A stretch of 64,000 nucleotides of DNA from Sinorhizobium fredii USDA 257. Lineage in GTDB: Bacteria > Pseudomonadota > Alphaproteobacteria > Rhizobiales > Rhizobiaceae. The notes beneath the pieces were generated by a model, which was not told the DNA's origin, made no database searches, and was given only the letters and a program-made list of their open reading frames with translations. A program made the position numbers and the translations under genes. The DNA lies in the NCBI RefSeq assembly GCF_000265205.3, contig NC_018000.1:2666001-2730000 (forward strand). Reading direction: 5' to 3'. How positions within the stretch are numbered: position 1 is the first letter of the stretch; every line of letters starts with the position of its first letter. Shown here piece after piece: positions 19,330 to 27,786 of this stretch.

Positions 19330-20191
19330 ACCGCTCGAGATCCGTCGCGGGCCGTTCGTGGCCCGCTTCGCGCCCCAGAATGGCGGCCGCATGACGCATC
19401 TCCGTCACGCCGCTATGGGCGACATTCTCGTTCCGACGCCGGATGCAAGCTTCGATCCGCTTTACTGGCCGAAAGCCGGAGCCTATCCGCTCTTTCCGTA
19501 TCACAATCGTCTCATCGGAGCCGCATTCGTGCATGAGGGGCGGCGGTATCTGGTGAAGGCGCATCCTGCGCTCGGCACCGACGCCGTACATGGCCCTGCG
19601 CACCGGCGACCCTGGCACGTCATATCTCGCGGCGACGATCGTCTGGTGCTGGCGTTGGACTATCAGGCGGACGAAGACTGGCCCTTCGATTTCCGTGCCA
19701 CACAAGCCTTTCGCCTGCACCCGGACGGGCTGGAGGTCGTGCTCACCCTCGGCAATACTGGTCGTGAAAACATGCCGTCCGGCTTCGGCTGGCATCCCTA
19801 TTTCGCTGCCGGACTCGGAAAACAGGTCTTTTGTGATGCAGCGAAACGCTGGCCGCTCGATGCCGTCGGCATTCCGAGCGGCGTGCCGCCGGAGGCACGC
19901 GCCGGCAACGAGCCTTTCCCGGACGAGGCTTTTACCGAACATCTTTCCGAATGGAGCAGGGCGGCGGCCGTCCTGGACGGTGGTGCGCAGATCACGCTCG
20001 CCGCGGACTGGGCGCTGCCGCATCTCGTCGCCCACCGCATGCCCTCGTACATCTGCCTGGAACCCGTTTCGCACGTCGCCGGCGCCTTCGGCTTTCCGCC
20101 GCATTCCCGCGCCGAGACTGGACTTCGCATACAGGCACCGGGCGAAGAGCGATCGGCACGCATTTCCCTTCGCATGACGGCAAAGACCTAA
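19316..20191 (+). CDS. Aldose 1-epimerase family protein (mutarotase-like)
   Basis: 291 residues from the ATG at 19316, overlapping the end of the second dehydratase in another frame. The galactose-mutarotase-like beta-sandwich shows the substrate segment YPLFPYHNRL, the catalytic-region signature SGFGWHPYF and a late Glu-containing strand ICLEPVSH. It interconverts alpha and beta anomers of sugars or uronic acids in the cytoplasm, supplying the anomer used by uronate dehydrogenase. It is the last gene of the rightward transport and dehydratase operon. Confidence 0.85.
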   Translation: MPSPEPLEIRRGPFVARFAPQNGGRMTHLRHAAMGDILVPTPDASFDPLYWPKAGAYPLFPYHNRLIGAAFVHEGRRYLVKAHPALGTDAVHGPAHRRPWHVISRGDDRLVLALDYQADEDWPFDFRATQAFRLHPDGLEVVLTLGNTGRENMPSGFGWHPYFAAGLGKQVFCDAAKRWPLDAVGIPSGVPPEARAGNEPFPDEAFTEHLSEWSRAAAVLDGGAQITLAADWALPHLVAHRMPSYICLEPVSHVAGAFGFPPHSRAETGLRIQAPGEERSARISLRMTAKT

Positions 20192-20200
20192 AACGATGGC

Positions 20201-20235
20201 AAGAAGAGAGGTGGTCGGGAGCCACCTCTCTTCTT
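20201..20235 (+). terminator. Terminator-like 14-bp hairpin after the sugar-acid operon
   Basis: AAGAAGAGAGGTGG (20201-20214) pairs perfectly with CCACCTCTCTTCTT (20222-20235) around a seven-base loop. It begins nine bases after the mutarotase stop. The 3' arm is pyrimidine-rich, but no long T run follows, so it is a weak intrinsic terminator or a 3'-end stabiliser. Confidence 0.7.
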
Positions 20236-20355
20236 CCAACCTCAGCCCGTGGAGATTGGCTGCAGTCTGGTAACCGGGACGTTCTGAGCGGTTTTCTCCT
20301 TCTCGCGTCCTGCGTCGCATCGGTACCGGCGCTCACACTGTGAAAATGCTGCCGA

Positions 20356-20457
20356 TCAATAGTGGATTACAGATCGAACAGACTGGCCCGCGTGCATCAG
20401 ATCGAACGCTGAGTGGATTTCTTCGACCATCGTGTGGGTGACGAAAGGTGCCAACTT
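20356..20457 (-). pseudogene. C-terminal relic of class III alcohol dehydrogenase / S-(hydroxymethyl)glutathione dehydrogenase
   Basis: Reading leftward, an open stretch of 33 codons ending in TGA reads [15 protein letters not shown] then [18 protein letters not shown]. This matches the conserved last residues of glutathione-dependent formaldehyde dehydrogenase (pattern ITHTM..E.IN..FDLMH.G.SIRSV). Upstream similarity fades after a few codons and the frame stops, so more than nine tenths of the gene is missing. It sits in the otherwise empty 334-base gap between the mutarotase and the LacI gene and marks an old deletion or insertion junction. The match is from memory of the family. Confidence 0.75.
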
Positions 20458-20525
20458 CCGTTCTGGCAAAGCACCAACCAGCAGCAAAGAGCGGACAGTG
20501 AAGCTCGGTCCGCATCAGCTTACGG

Positions 20526-21563
20526 CTAGATACTCTCTGGCGTGATGATCTCGAAAGGAACAACGCGTTGCAGGATGGTCGTGCTGTTGCGATGTTCCAA
20601 CGAGTCAACCATCGTCGCGATCAATTCGTCGGAGATCTGGTCGAGGGGATGGCAGAGAGCCGCCGTGATCAGCCCTTCGGTCAGTCCTTTGCGGGTTTCG
20701 GGCCCAATGTCACGACAGACGATCCTGACCTTTTTTCGCTTTTCTTCCGGAGCTTCGCGAAGGGCTCTCAGAACCCCCGAAATGCCGCCCCCCGCAATAT
20801 AGATGCCCCTGAGATCGTCGAGCCCGGAAAGCAACTCGGTCACGATCCGGTAGGCTTCCTGCGGCTCCTCGTGGGTCGGTCGGCTGTCATCCACCCGAAG
20901 ATGAGGCGCATGCTCTCGCATATAGGACCGGAAGCTTGCGTCTGAAATGTCCTGACACTGGTAGCGGTGATTGCCGATGAAAACTGCGACCCGCCCGGCG
21001 GTAGAGGTCGTCTGCGCAAGAAACCACGCCGCGGTCCGGCCGAGCTTCCAGTTGTCGGTGCCGACGTAGCCCGCCCGACCTGGCGCGGATTGGTCGGTGA
21101 TATAGGCAATCACCGGTTTGCCGCGCGTCCTGAGGGACTGGATCGTCTGGCCGATCAGAGGGTGGTCGCCAGCAACCACAGCCAGCGCGTCGCACCGCCT
21201 GCCGAGCACTTCGAGACGGTCTGCAATATTTTGCGGTTCAAGAAGATCGACGAAATCGACCAGCGGCTCGATCGTTTCACGGTACCTTCGCGCGGCCGCC
21301 TCGACGATCTTCGCGCCAAACAGCCGATACAGCTCGCGCGTCGACTGCTGGAGGAGAAAGCCGAAACGGTAGCTCGGAAGCGTCCGCCTCTTGCGGTCCT
21401 CTATCGCGCCGAGGCCGTAGAAGCCGATCGCCTCCGCAGCCTCCTGAACCCTCTCGATCGTATGCGCCCGGACTGAGCCGGAGCCGCCGAGAATGCGGTT
21501 TACCGTCGAGATGCTGACGCCGGCTGCTTCGGCAAGGTCGGCAATTGTCGGTCGGCTTTTCAT
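20526..21563 (-). CDS. LacI-family transcriptional regulator of the inositol locus
   Basis: 345 residues from the ATG at 21563; the frame is open for 33 more codons but the HTH only fits this start. The helix-turn-helix reads TIADLAEAAGVSISTVNRIL, followed by a periplasmic-binding-protein-like ligand domain (VIAYITDQSAPGRAGYVGTDN, GIYIAGGGISGVLRAL). It is divergent from the sugar ABC operon and probably represses or activates it with an inositol or inosose as effector. A 20-bp palindrome at 21600-21619 in front of it is a likely operator. Characterised inositol regulators in other rhizobia belong to the RpiR family, so a LacI-type control is a difference. Confidence 0.88.
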   Translation of the reverse strand: MKSRPTIADLAEAAGVSISTVNRILGGSGSVRAHTIERVQEAAEAIGFYGLGAIEDRKRRTLPSYRFGFLLQQSTRELYRLFGAKIVEAAARRYRETIEPLVDFVDLLEPQNIADRLEVLGRRCDALAVVAGDHPLIGQTIQSLRTRGKPVIAYITDQSAPGRAGYVGTDNWKLGRTAAWFLAQTTSTAGRVAVFIGNHRYQCQDISDASFRSYMREHAPHLRVDDSRPTHEEPQEAYRIVTELLSGLDDLRGIYIAGGGISGVLRALREAPEEKRKKVRIVCRDIGPETRKGLTEGLITAALCHPLDQISDELIATMVDSLEHRNSTTILQRVVPFEIITPESI

Positions 21564-21599
21564 GATATATTTCACACCAAAATCGAATGAAACTAAATG

Positions 21600-21619
21600 A
21601 TACAAAAATTTCTTTGTAT
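21600..21619. promoter_or_regulatory. Candidate LacI-type operator
   Basis: ATACAAA (21600-21606) and TTTGTAT (21613-21619) form a perfect inverted repeat around six bases, 37 bases upstream of the lacI ATG and about 109 bases upstream of the binding-protein ATG. The region is much richer in A+T than the genes around it. Palindrome seen; use by the LacI protein inferred. Confidence 0.55.
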
Positions 21620-21727
21620 TGCAACAAGTATTCCATCTATGGGAGCCATTTGGTACAAACATTCCAGCGGGCCGAGAGCCTTTTTGAGGAGATGTTTTCT
21701 CGACCGCAACTCTAGGGAGGAATACAG

Positions 21728-22708
21728 ATGAGTTTTACGAAACGTGCCCTGCGCGGGCTGTTGACCGGTGTCGTTCTGGTCACCAGCGCATATTCGGCCA
21801 TGGCTGACGGAGCCAACATCTTCGTTGTGGGCGGCAAGCCGGACGATCCGTTCTGGTCGATCGTCAAGCGCGGCGCCGAGGATGCCGGCAAGGTCGCGGA
21901 GGCCCAGGGCGGCAAGGTAACCTGGCTCGGGCCCCAGAACTACGACAACCTTGGGGTCGATGCAGCTGAGCTGATCCGTCAGGCGATCGACCAGGGTGCC
22001 GATGCGATCGTTGGACCCGACTGGGTGCCGGAGGCAATGGACCCCGCATTCAAGGCGGTTGTCGACGCCGGCATTCCGCTGGTCATCTATAATGCTGGGG
22101 GTATCGAAGCCGCCGATCGCCTCGGGGCGATGAACTATGTCGGTTCCAACGACTACCTGTCCGGCAAGGCTGCAGGCACATACTTCGCTAAGCATGACCT
22201 GAAGAACGCAGTCTGCCTTAACACGCTGCCTGGTGCAGCGAACATCGAAGCCTTCTGCAAGGGCATGATTGATGGGGTCACCGAAGGTGGCGGCGTCGGC
22301 TCGTCACTGCCGCTGCCGGCAACCTCCTTCGGTTCGGCGACGGCGGTAGCCCAAGCCCTGAAAGCGCACCTGCTGCAGAACCCGGACATCAATGCCGTGT
22401 TCGCCATTGGCAACGTCGACACGAACTCGGCGGTGAACGGGGTGACGCAGGCCGGCAAGCAGGGTCAGGTGCAGGTCTGTGGCATGAACATGGATGAAAC
22501 AATCCTGAACAACATCAAAAACGGCACCCAGCTCTGCGCGGTCGACCAACAGGGTTACCTACAGGGGTACCTCGCGGTCTCGATCCTGAACGCCAACGTC
22601 AATTACGGCCTCACCGTGCCGACGCGGGAAATCCTGACCGGTCCCGGCGTGATCGACAAAGCGAACGTCGACGCCACCTTGGCCGGTGTGCAGGCGGGCG
22701 CCCGCTAA
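21728..22708 (+). CDS. Sugar/inositol ABC transporter periplasmic binding protein
   Basis: 326 residues with a signal peptide (basic MSFTKRALRG, hydrophobic LLTGVVLVTSAYSAMA, cleavage before DGA). The body is a Peripla_BP_4 (ribose-binding type) domain: FVVGGKPDDPFWSIVKRG, DAAELIRQAIDQGADAIVG, and AIGNVDTNSAVNGV in the second lobe. A clear AGGGAGG precedes the ATG. It captures a sugar or cyclitol for the two downstream permeases. Inositol as ligand is inferred from the iol genes that follow. Confidence 0.88.
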   Translation: MSFTKRALRGLLTGVVLVTSAYSAMADGANIFVVGGKPDDPFWSIVKRGAEDAGKVAEAQGGKVTWLGPQNYDNLGVDAAELIRQAIDQGADAIVGPDWVPEAMDPAFKAVVDAGIPLVIYNAGGIEAADRLGAMNYVGSNDYLSGKAAGTYFAKHDLKNAVCLNTLPGAANIEAFCKGMIDGVTEGGGVGSSLPLPATSFGSATAVAQALKAHLLQNPDINAVFAIGNVDTNSAVNGVTQAGKQGQVQVCGMNMDETILNNIKNGTQLCAVDQQGYLQGYLAVSILNANVNYGLTVPTREILTGPGVIDKANVDATLAGVQAGAR

Positions 22709-22726
22709 GCTTCGGCTATGCGTCGT

Positions 22727-22757
22727 GAAGCTGCCTGCCGCTCGGGCAGGCCGCTTC
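22727..22757 (+). terminator. Stem-loop after the sugar-binding protein gene
   Basis: GAAGC-T-GCCTGCC (22727-22739) pairs with GGCAGGC-C-GCTTC (22745-22757) around GCTCG, 12 pairs with one internal mismatch. No T tract follows. Its place between binding protein and permease genes fits partial termination or 3'-end protection. Confidence 0.65.
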
Positions 22758-22813
22758 CAGTCTTCCAATAGTGCCGACCGTTACCGGTCATTCGGCTTCA
22801 TTGGTGGTATCAA

Positions 22814-23860
22814 ATGAACACGAGAAATAGTCTCCTTGCCTCCTCCATTCCTGCAGGTGGTCAAAATATCAAAGCGACCATCGGTCAGCTCTCCCGTCGG
22901 CCCGAAGCAGGGTCTCTCCTGGGGTTGATCGCGGTGTTCGTCTTCTTCGCCATGGTGGGCGGCAAGGTCTTTGTCTCCTCGGCGGGCTATGCGAGCTGGC
23001 TCAACGTCGCCGCTGAGATCGGCATCGTGGCACTTCCAGTTGGGCTTTTGATGATCGCAGGGGAGATGGACCTCTCGATCGGCGCGATGATCCCGGCGGC
23101 ATCTCTGACGGTCGCCATCGTTTCCGGTGTCTACGGCCTTCCCGAGATTGTGGGGATTTTCGCCGGTCTGGGCGTCGGGCTCATCGTAGGATTTCTCAAC
23201 GGCTACATGGTCAACCGGACCGGGGTGCCCTCCCTGATTGTCACCATCGGCTCCATGTTCGGCGTCATGGGCCTGACACTGGGCCTCACCGTGCTTATCG
23301 CCGGCAGCACCGGCGTGTCGCTCGTGCCAAGCCCAACCGCCAAGGCGATCCTCGGCGAGTTCATCGGCGGCATGTTTCAAGTGACGATCTTCTGGTGGGT
23401 CCTGTTCGTGGCGGCGTTCTTCTATCTGCTGCACATCTCGCCCGTGGGCAACTGGATCCTCGCTTTGGGTGGCGACAAGGTCTCGGCCCGCAACGCAGGC
23501 ATCCCGACGGCCAGACTCACCATCGCGCTCTATATGCTATCGGGCTTCTCAGCTGCCTTCGTCGGCGTAAGCCAGGTGTTCGTCTATCAAAGTGCGCAGG
23601 TGCTCGCGGGGCAATCGTTCATCTTCAATTCGATCATGTGCGTGGTCATTGGCGGTGTGCTTCTGACCGGAGGTGCCGGGTCGGTGGTGGGCATTGTCCT
23701 CGGTACGCTCACATTCGCGATCGTGAACCAGGGCATCTATTTCACTGGTATCGACCCGAACCTTGGTAGCGTCATCATCGGGGCGCTCCTGCTGCTCGCC
23801 GTGATGATGAATGACAAGTTCCGGCTGATGGCGATGTCCTACGCGACGAAGAAGAAATGA
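22814..23860 (+). CDS. ABC transporter permease, RbsC/FrcC type, first copy
   Basis: 348 residues with about eight to ten membrane helices of the branched-chain/ribose permease family. Signatures are VALPVGLLMIAGEMDLSIGA, GVPSLIVTIGSMFGVMGL and ARNAGIPTARLTIALYMLSG, the last being the ATPase-contact loop. It has a longer soluble N terminus than its neighbour. The second permease is a paralogue that shares long identical stretches, so the pair probably forms a heterodimeric channel instead of the usual RbsC homodimer. Confidence 0.88.
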   Translation: MNTRNSLLASSIPAGGQNIKATIGQLSRRPEAGSLLGLIAVFVFFAMVGGKVFVSSAGYASWLNVAAEIGIVALPVGLLMIAGEMDLSIGAMIPAASLTVAIVSGVYGLPEIVGIFAGLGVGLIVGFLNGYMVNRTGVPSLIVTIGSMFGVMGLTLGLTVLIAGSTGVSLVPSPTAKAILGEFIGGMFQVTIFWWVLFVAAFFYLLHISPVGNWILALGGDKVSARNAGIPTARLTIALYMLSGFSAAFVGVSQVFVYQSAQVLAGQSFIFNSIMCVVIGGVLLTGGAGSVVGIVLGTLTFAIVNQGIYFTGIDPNLGSVIIGALLLLAVMMNDKFRLMAMSYATKKK

Positions 23861-23870
23861 GGGCTGGGAG

Positions 23871-24869
23871 ATGAGCGACTTTTCCATTGGACAATTTGTA
23901 CGCCGCCCGGAGTTCGGGGCAGTGTTGAGCTTCGTCGCGGTGATCGCCTTCTATGTAGCCGTCGGTGGAGTCAGCCTGGGTGCGCTCTTCGGCGCGGCAA
24001 GCTGGATCAACTTCGCGGCCAATCTGGGTATCGTCGCGCTGCCCGTCGGGCTGCTGATGATCGCGGGCGAGCTCGACATCTCAATCGGTGCAATGATCCC
24101 GGCGGGCTCGATGTCGATCGCCGTCCTGTCGGGCTACTACGAGTTGCCGATCGTGATCGGCATGCTTGGCGCGCTCGCCTTCGGCGTTCTGGTGGGGCTG
24201 GTCAATGGTTTCCTGGCGGTGCGCACGAGCGTGCCCTCGCTGATCATCACACTGGGCACGTTGGTTGCGGTGCAGGGTCTCGTGCTGGCAGGATCCGTCA
24301 TTCTGACCGGGGCTGCCTCGGTTCCGCTCGAAGCGCCGGCCTGGGCCAAGATGGTCTTCGGCCAACTCATCCGCGGCAACTTCCAGGTGATCATCCTGTG
24401 GTGGTTCGGCCTGACGGTGGTTTTCGGCTTCGTGCTTCACGCGACGCGCTATGGCAACTGGATCTTTGCGATGGGAGGAGACGAGGTCAGCGCGCGCAAT
24501 GCCGGGATTCCGACAAAACGGCTCAAGATTGCTCTCTTTGTACTATCGAGCACGGCAGCCTCCTTCGTAGGCATGTGCGGGGCGATCCTGTTCAACTCCG
24601 CGCAGGTCTCAGGCGGCATGAACTACATCTTCAACACGATCGTTTCGATTGTGGTGGGCGGGGTGCTGCTCACCGGCGGCTTCGGTTCGGTCGTCGGGAT
24701 ATTCCTCGGCGCGCTGACCTTCGCCGTCGTCAACCAGGGCATTTATTTCACCGACATCGACCGCAACTGGTCAAACCTCATCATCGGCGTGATGCTCATG
24801 GCCGCCGTTCTGATGAACAACACGTTCCGGCAGATGGCACTGAGCTTCGTGCCGAAGAAAAGGAAGTGA
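23871..24869 (+). CDS. ABC transporter permease, RbsC/FrcC type, second copy
   Basis: 332 residues. It aligns along its length with the preceding permease (shared VALPVGLLMIAGE, SIGAMIPA, SVPSLI, GDEVSARNAGIPT against GDKVSARNAGIPT, and VNQGIYFT near the C terminus), which points to an old tandem duplication. It begins ten bases after its paralogue and ends nine bases before the ATPase. It is probably one half of a heterodimeric permease. Confidence 0.88.
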   Translation: MSDFSIGQFVRRPEFGAVLSFVAVIAFYVAVGGVSLGALFGAASWINFAANLGIVALPVGLLMIAGELDISIGAMIPAGSMSIAVLSGYYELPIVIGMLGALAFGVLVGLVNGFLAVRTSVPSLIITLGTLVAVQGLVLAGSVILTGAASVPLEAPAWAKMVFGQLIRGNFQVIILWWFGLTVVFGFVLHATRYGNWIFAMGGDEVSARNAGIPTKRLKIALFVLSSTAASFVGMCGAILFNSAQVSGGMNYIFNTIVSIVVGGVLLTGGFGSVVGIFLGALTFAVVNQGIYFTDIDRNWSNLIIGVMLMAAVLMNNTFRQMALSFVPKKRK

Positions 24870-24878
24870 GCGTCCACC

Positions 24879-25703
24879 ATGTCTGACAACACTCCGATCC
24901 TTGAACTTCAAAATGTCGACAAGAGCTTTGGTCCGATCGACGTACTGCACGACATCTCGCTCAAGGTCCGTGCGGGCGAGGTGCTCTGCCTGCTCGGCGA
25001 CAATGGCGCTGGTAAGTCGACGCTCATCAAGACGCTTGCGGGGGTACACAAACCGACGCGCGGCACCATCCTGATGGACGGCAAGCCCGTCGAATTCAGC
25101 GGACCGCGCGATGCGCAGGAAAAGGGCATCTCGACGGTGCACCAGTTCGGGGGCACCTTTCCGCTGATGTCGATTGGCCGCTCCTTCTTTGTAGGAGTCG
25201 AACCGACCAAGGGCTGGGGCCCGTTCAAGATCTATGACCGCAAGACGGCCAACGAGATTGCCGTCAAGGCCGTTCAGGACTTCGGAATCACCCGTATAGA
25301 GGATGGCGATCGTCTTGTCGGGGGGCTCTCGGGGGGCGAACGCCAGTCATTGGCCATCGCCCGTGCCGTGCATTTCGGGGCCCGTGTGCTGATCCTTGAC
25401 GAACCGACCGCCGCTCTCGGCGTGAAACAGGCGGCGCATGTGCTGCGGATCGTGAATGAGGCGAAGCGACGTGGCCTGGCGGTGATTTTTATCACCCATC
25501 AGGTCATGCATGCGATGGCGGTTGGTGACCACTTCGCCGTGCTCATCCGCGGGGCGATCGCCGCTGATTTCCGCAGGGGTGAAAAGACCCGTGAGGAGAT
25601 TACCGACTTGATGGCGGGCGGGGAAACCATGGCGGACCTCTCGGCTCAAATCGAAACCTACATGGCAAGCCACGAGGGGCATCCGCCGCCGCCAGCCCAG
25701 TAA
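24879..25703 (+). CDS. Sugar ABC transporter ATP-binding protein, single-domain (FrcA-like)
   Basis: 274 residues with one ATPase cassette: Walker A LGDNGAGKSTLIK, signature GGLSGGERQSLAIARAV, Walker B VLILDEPTAALGVKQ and switch histidine FITHQVMHAM. Ribose-type importers usually have a two-domain ATPase of about 500 residues; this one has a single domain, like FrcA of the S. meliloti fructose importer, and must work as a dimer. It completes the binding protein-permease-permease-ATPase importer. A 107-base gap follows before the catabolic genes. Confidence 0.9.
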   Translation: MSDNTPILELQNVDKSFGPIDVLHDISLKVRAGEVLCLLGDNGAGKSTLIKTLAGVHKPTRGTILMDGKPVEFSGPRDAQEKGISTVHQFGGTFPLMSIGRSFFVGVEPTKGWGPFKIYDRKTANEIAVKAVQDFGITRIEDGDRLVGGLSGGERQSLAIARAVHFGARVLILDEPTAALGVKQAAHVLRIVNEAKRRGLAVIFITHQVMHAMAVGDHFAVLIRGAIAADFRRGEKTREEITDLMAGGETMADLSAQIETYMASHEGHPPPPAQ

Positions 25704-25810
25704 TCGCTGACGCCACCACAAACGAAATTGCGCAATGCGCCAGCTTCGACAGCGCCTGAAAAGACCGCCGTTGGAGGAGGGAGAATTGCGTCCGGAATCT
25801 GGAGGTCAAA

Positions 25811-26716
25811 ATGAAGATTGCACTCGACCCGTTCATGCATCGGCATCTCTCGCTTGAGGAGTTGCCCAGCAAGGTCAAGAAACTCGGCTACGATTGGATC
25901 GAGCTTTCGCCTCGCGGCGATTTCCTCGAATGGTTCAAGGCGCCGCGCGTTTTCCCCAACCGCATCAAGTCGTTCAAGAAGGCACTTTCTGATGCCAATG
26001 TCGGCATCGCCTCGCTGCTGCCGATGTACCGCTGGGCCTCTAACGACGAGACCGAGCGACAGGCTGCGGTAAAACACTGGAAGCGCGCCATCGAGATCGC
26101 CGTCGAACTGGGCGTCGACACGATGAACTCGGAGTTCGGTCGCGGTCCGCATCCCGACAAAGGCTCGTGCTACTGCTGCCACACCGGCTCCATGATCGAG
26201 GCCTGCGAGGACGCCTGGTGGCGATCGATGGAAGAGCTGGTGCCGGTCTTCGAGCGCGAGGGCATCGCGCTTCATGTCGAGCCCCATCCCGAAGATTGGT
26301 GCGAGACGCTGCAGCCCGCCCTCGACATTATCCGCACGGTGAATTCGAAGAACGTCAAGTTCCTCTACTGCGCGCCGCATACGTTCTACTTCGGCGACGA
26401 CACCAAGGCGATGCTGCGCGAGGCAGCGGATGTGCTCGCGCACATTCACGTGGGCGACACCTTCAACCACAAAGCGTCTTCAGGCCTGCGCTACATTCTC
26501 AATCCTCCCGGCACGCAGGCGCGGGTGCACCAGCATCTGAATATCGGGCAGGGGGAGGTGCCCTGGGACGACTTCTTCGCCACCCTGGCCGAGGTGGGCT
26601 TCGACGGCATCATGACGGCCTGCGTCTTCGCCTGGGAAGACAAGGCGGATCATTCCGGCACATTCATGCGCACCGAGATGCAGCGCTACATCGACAAGTA
26701 CTGGGGCGCGAAATGA
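25811..26716 (+). CDS. iolH: IolH-family TIM-barrel sugar isomerase/epimerase
   Basis: 301 residues of the AP-endonuclease-2/sugar isomerase fold. The sequence fits IolH of inositol clusters: [19 protein letters not shown] at the N terminus, [65 protein letters not shown] and the C-terminal [10 protein letters not shown]. The reaction of IolH is not settled; the fold suggests a metal-dependent isomerase or dehydratase of an inosose derivative. Its stop overlaps the next start (ATGA). An SCYCCHTGS segment near residue 120 with three cysteines is unusual. Confidence 0.82.
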   Translation: MKIALDPFMHRHLSLEELPSKVKKLGYDWIELSPRGDFLEWFKAPRVFPNRIKSFKKALSDANVGIASLLPMYRWASNDETERQAAVKHWKRAIEIAVELGVDTMNSEFGRGPHPDKGSCYCCHTGSMIEACEDAWWRSMEELVPVFEREGIALHVEPHPEDWCETLQPALDIIRTVNSKNVKFLYCAPHTFYFGDDTKAMLREAADVLAHIHVGDTFNHKASSGLRYILNPPGTQARVHQHLNIGQGEVPWDDFFATLAEVGFDGIMTACVFAWEDKADHSGTFMRTEMQRYIDKYWGAK

Positions 26717-27774
26717 CCCTGAGAGTTGGTGTCATCGGCACGGGCATGATCGGTCAGGACCACATCCGTCGCCTGACCCAAGTGCTCTCGGCTGTCGAAG
26801 TCGTCGCGGTGAGCGATATCGACGGGGCACGCGCCGCCGCGGTCGCGCCTGAAGGAGCCGAGATCTTCGCTACGGCGGGTGATCTGATCCGGTCCGAGAC
26901 GGTCGAGGCGGTGGTCATCTGCTCCTGGGGGCCCGCCCATGAAGAGCAGCTTCTCGACTGCATCGCCGCCGGCAAACCTGTCTTCTGCGAAAAGCCGCTG
27001 GTCACCACCGCGGCCGCAGCACTCAGGGTTATGGAGGCCGAGGTGGCCTTTGGCCGGCGCCTGGTCCAGGTGGGCTTCATGCGCCGCTTCGATGCCGACT
27101 ACCGCCGCCTCAAGGCGACGCTGGACGCTGGCATCCTCGGCGCGCCGCTGATGTTCCATTCGACCCACCGCAACGCGGCAGTTCCCGAGGGGCTCTATAC
27201 CTCGGAGATGCCGCTCAACGACACGCTCGTCCATGACGCCGACATTTCGCGCTGGCTTCTGAAGGACGAGGTGACGGGGGTCGAGGTCCGCGTGCCTCGC
27301 CGCTCGCGCCGTGGCAATGACCTGCGCGATCCGGTCATGGTGCTTCTGCACATGGGCTCCGGTGCGCTGGTCGATGTCGAGATCTCGGTAAACATCACCT
27401 ACGGCTACGACATACGCGGCGAGGTGAGCTGCGAGGAAGGCACGGCGAGCCTGCCGCTTCGTCCGGCGACCGTCATCCGCGACATCCATGGCGTCCGCCA
27501 CATGGTACCCGCGGATTGGCGCGAGCGCTTCATCGAGGCCTATGACCAGGAGTTCCGCGAGTGGACAGCCGCGGCAGGGCAGGGGACGGCGACCGGCCCC
27601 TCCACCTGGGACGGCTATGCCGCCACGCTCGTCGCCGATGCTGCGCTCCGTGCCGTGGAAACGGGCGCACTCGAGCCCGTTCGCATGTGCGAACGACCGT
27701 CACTCTACGCTGGAGGCCGCACGGTAACCAATGTCTCCGGGCGCGCCCCGACAATCAAAAAGACAACGTCCTGA
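26713..27774 (+). CDS. Gfo/Idh/MocA-family dehydrogenase, inositol 2-dehydrogenase-like
   Basis: 353 residues from the ATG at 26713, coupled to iolH. N-terminal Rossmann domain ([17 protein letters not shown]), the catalytic-lysine signature FCEKPLVT near residue 93 and the substrate-site segment [12 protein letters not shown]. These are the features of inositol 2-dehydrogenases (IolG/IdhA), which oxidise myo-inositol to scyllo-inosose with NAD. This is the best candidate for the first catabolic step here, though scyllo- or chiro-inositol cannot be excluded. Confidence 0.8.
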   Translation: MTLRVGVIGTGMIGQDHIRRLTQVLSAVEVVAVSDIDGARAAAVAPEGAEIFATAGDLIRSETVEAVVICSWGPAHEEQLLDCIAAGKPVFCEKPLVTTAAAALRVMEAEVAFGRRLVQVGFMRRFDADYRRLKATLDAGILGAPLMFHSTHRNAAVPEGLYTSEMPLNDTLVHDADISRWLLKDEVTGVEVRVPRRSRRGNDLRDPVMVLLHMGSGALVDVEISVNITYGYDIRGEVSCEEGTASLPLRPATVIRDIHGVRHMVPADWRERFIEAYDQEFREWTAAAGQGTATGPSTWDGYAATLVADAALRAVETGALEPVRMCERPSLYAGGRTVTNVSGRAPTIKKTTS

Positions 27775-27786
27775 AAGGTTCAAATA

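Noticed and set aside
17383..19392. A 669-codon minus-strand frame over the two dehydratases
   Set aside because: Shadow of two enolase-superfamily genes with intact active sites; product has no family signature.
20333..20608. A 91-codon minus-strand frame in the gap before lacI
   Set aside because: It overlaps the lacI end and has no family features; the class III alcohol dehydrogenase tail lies in a different frame of the same strand.
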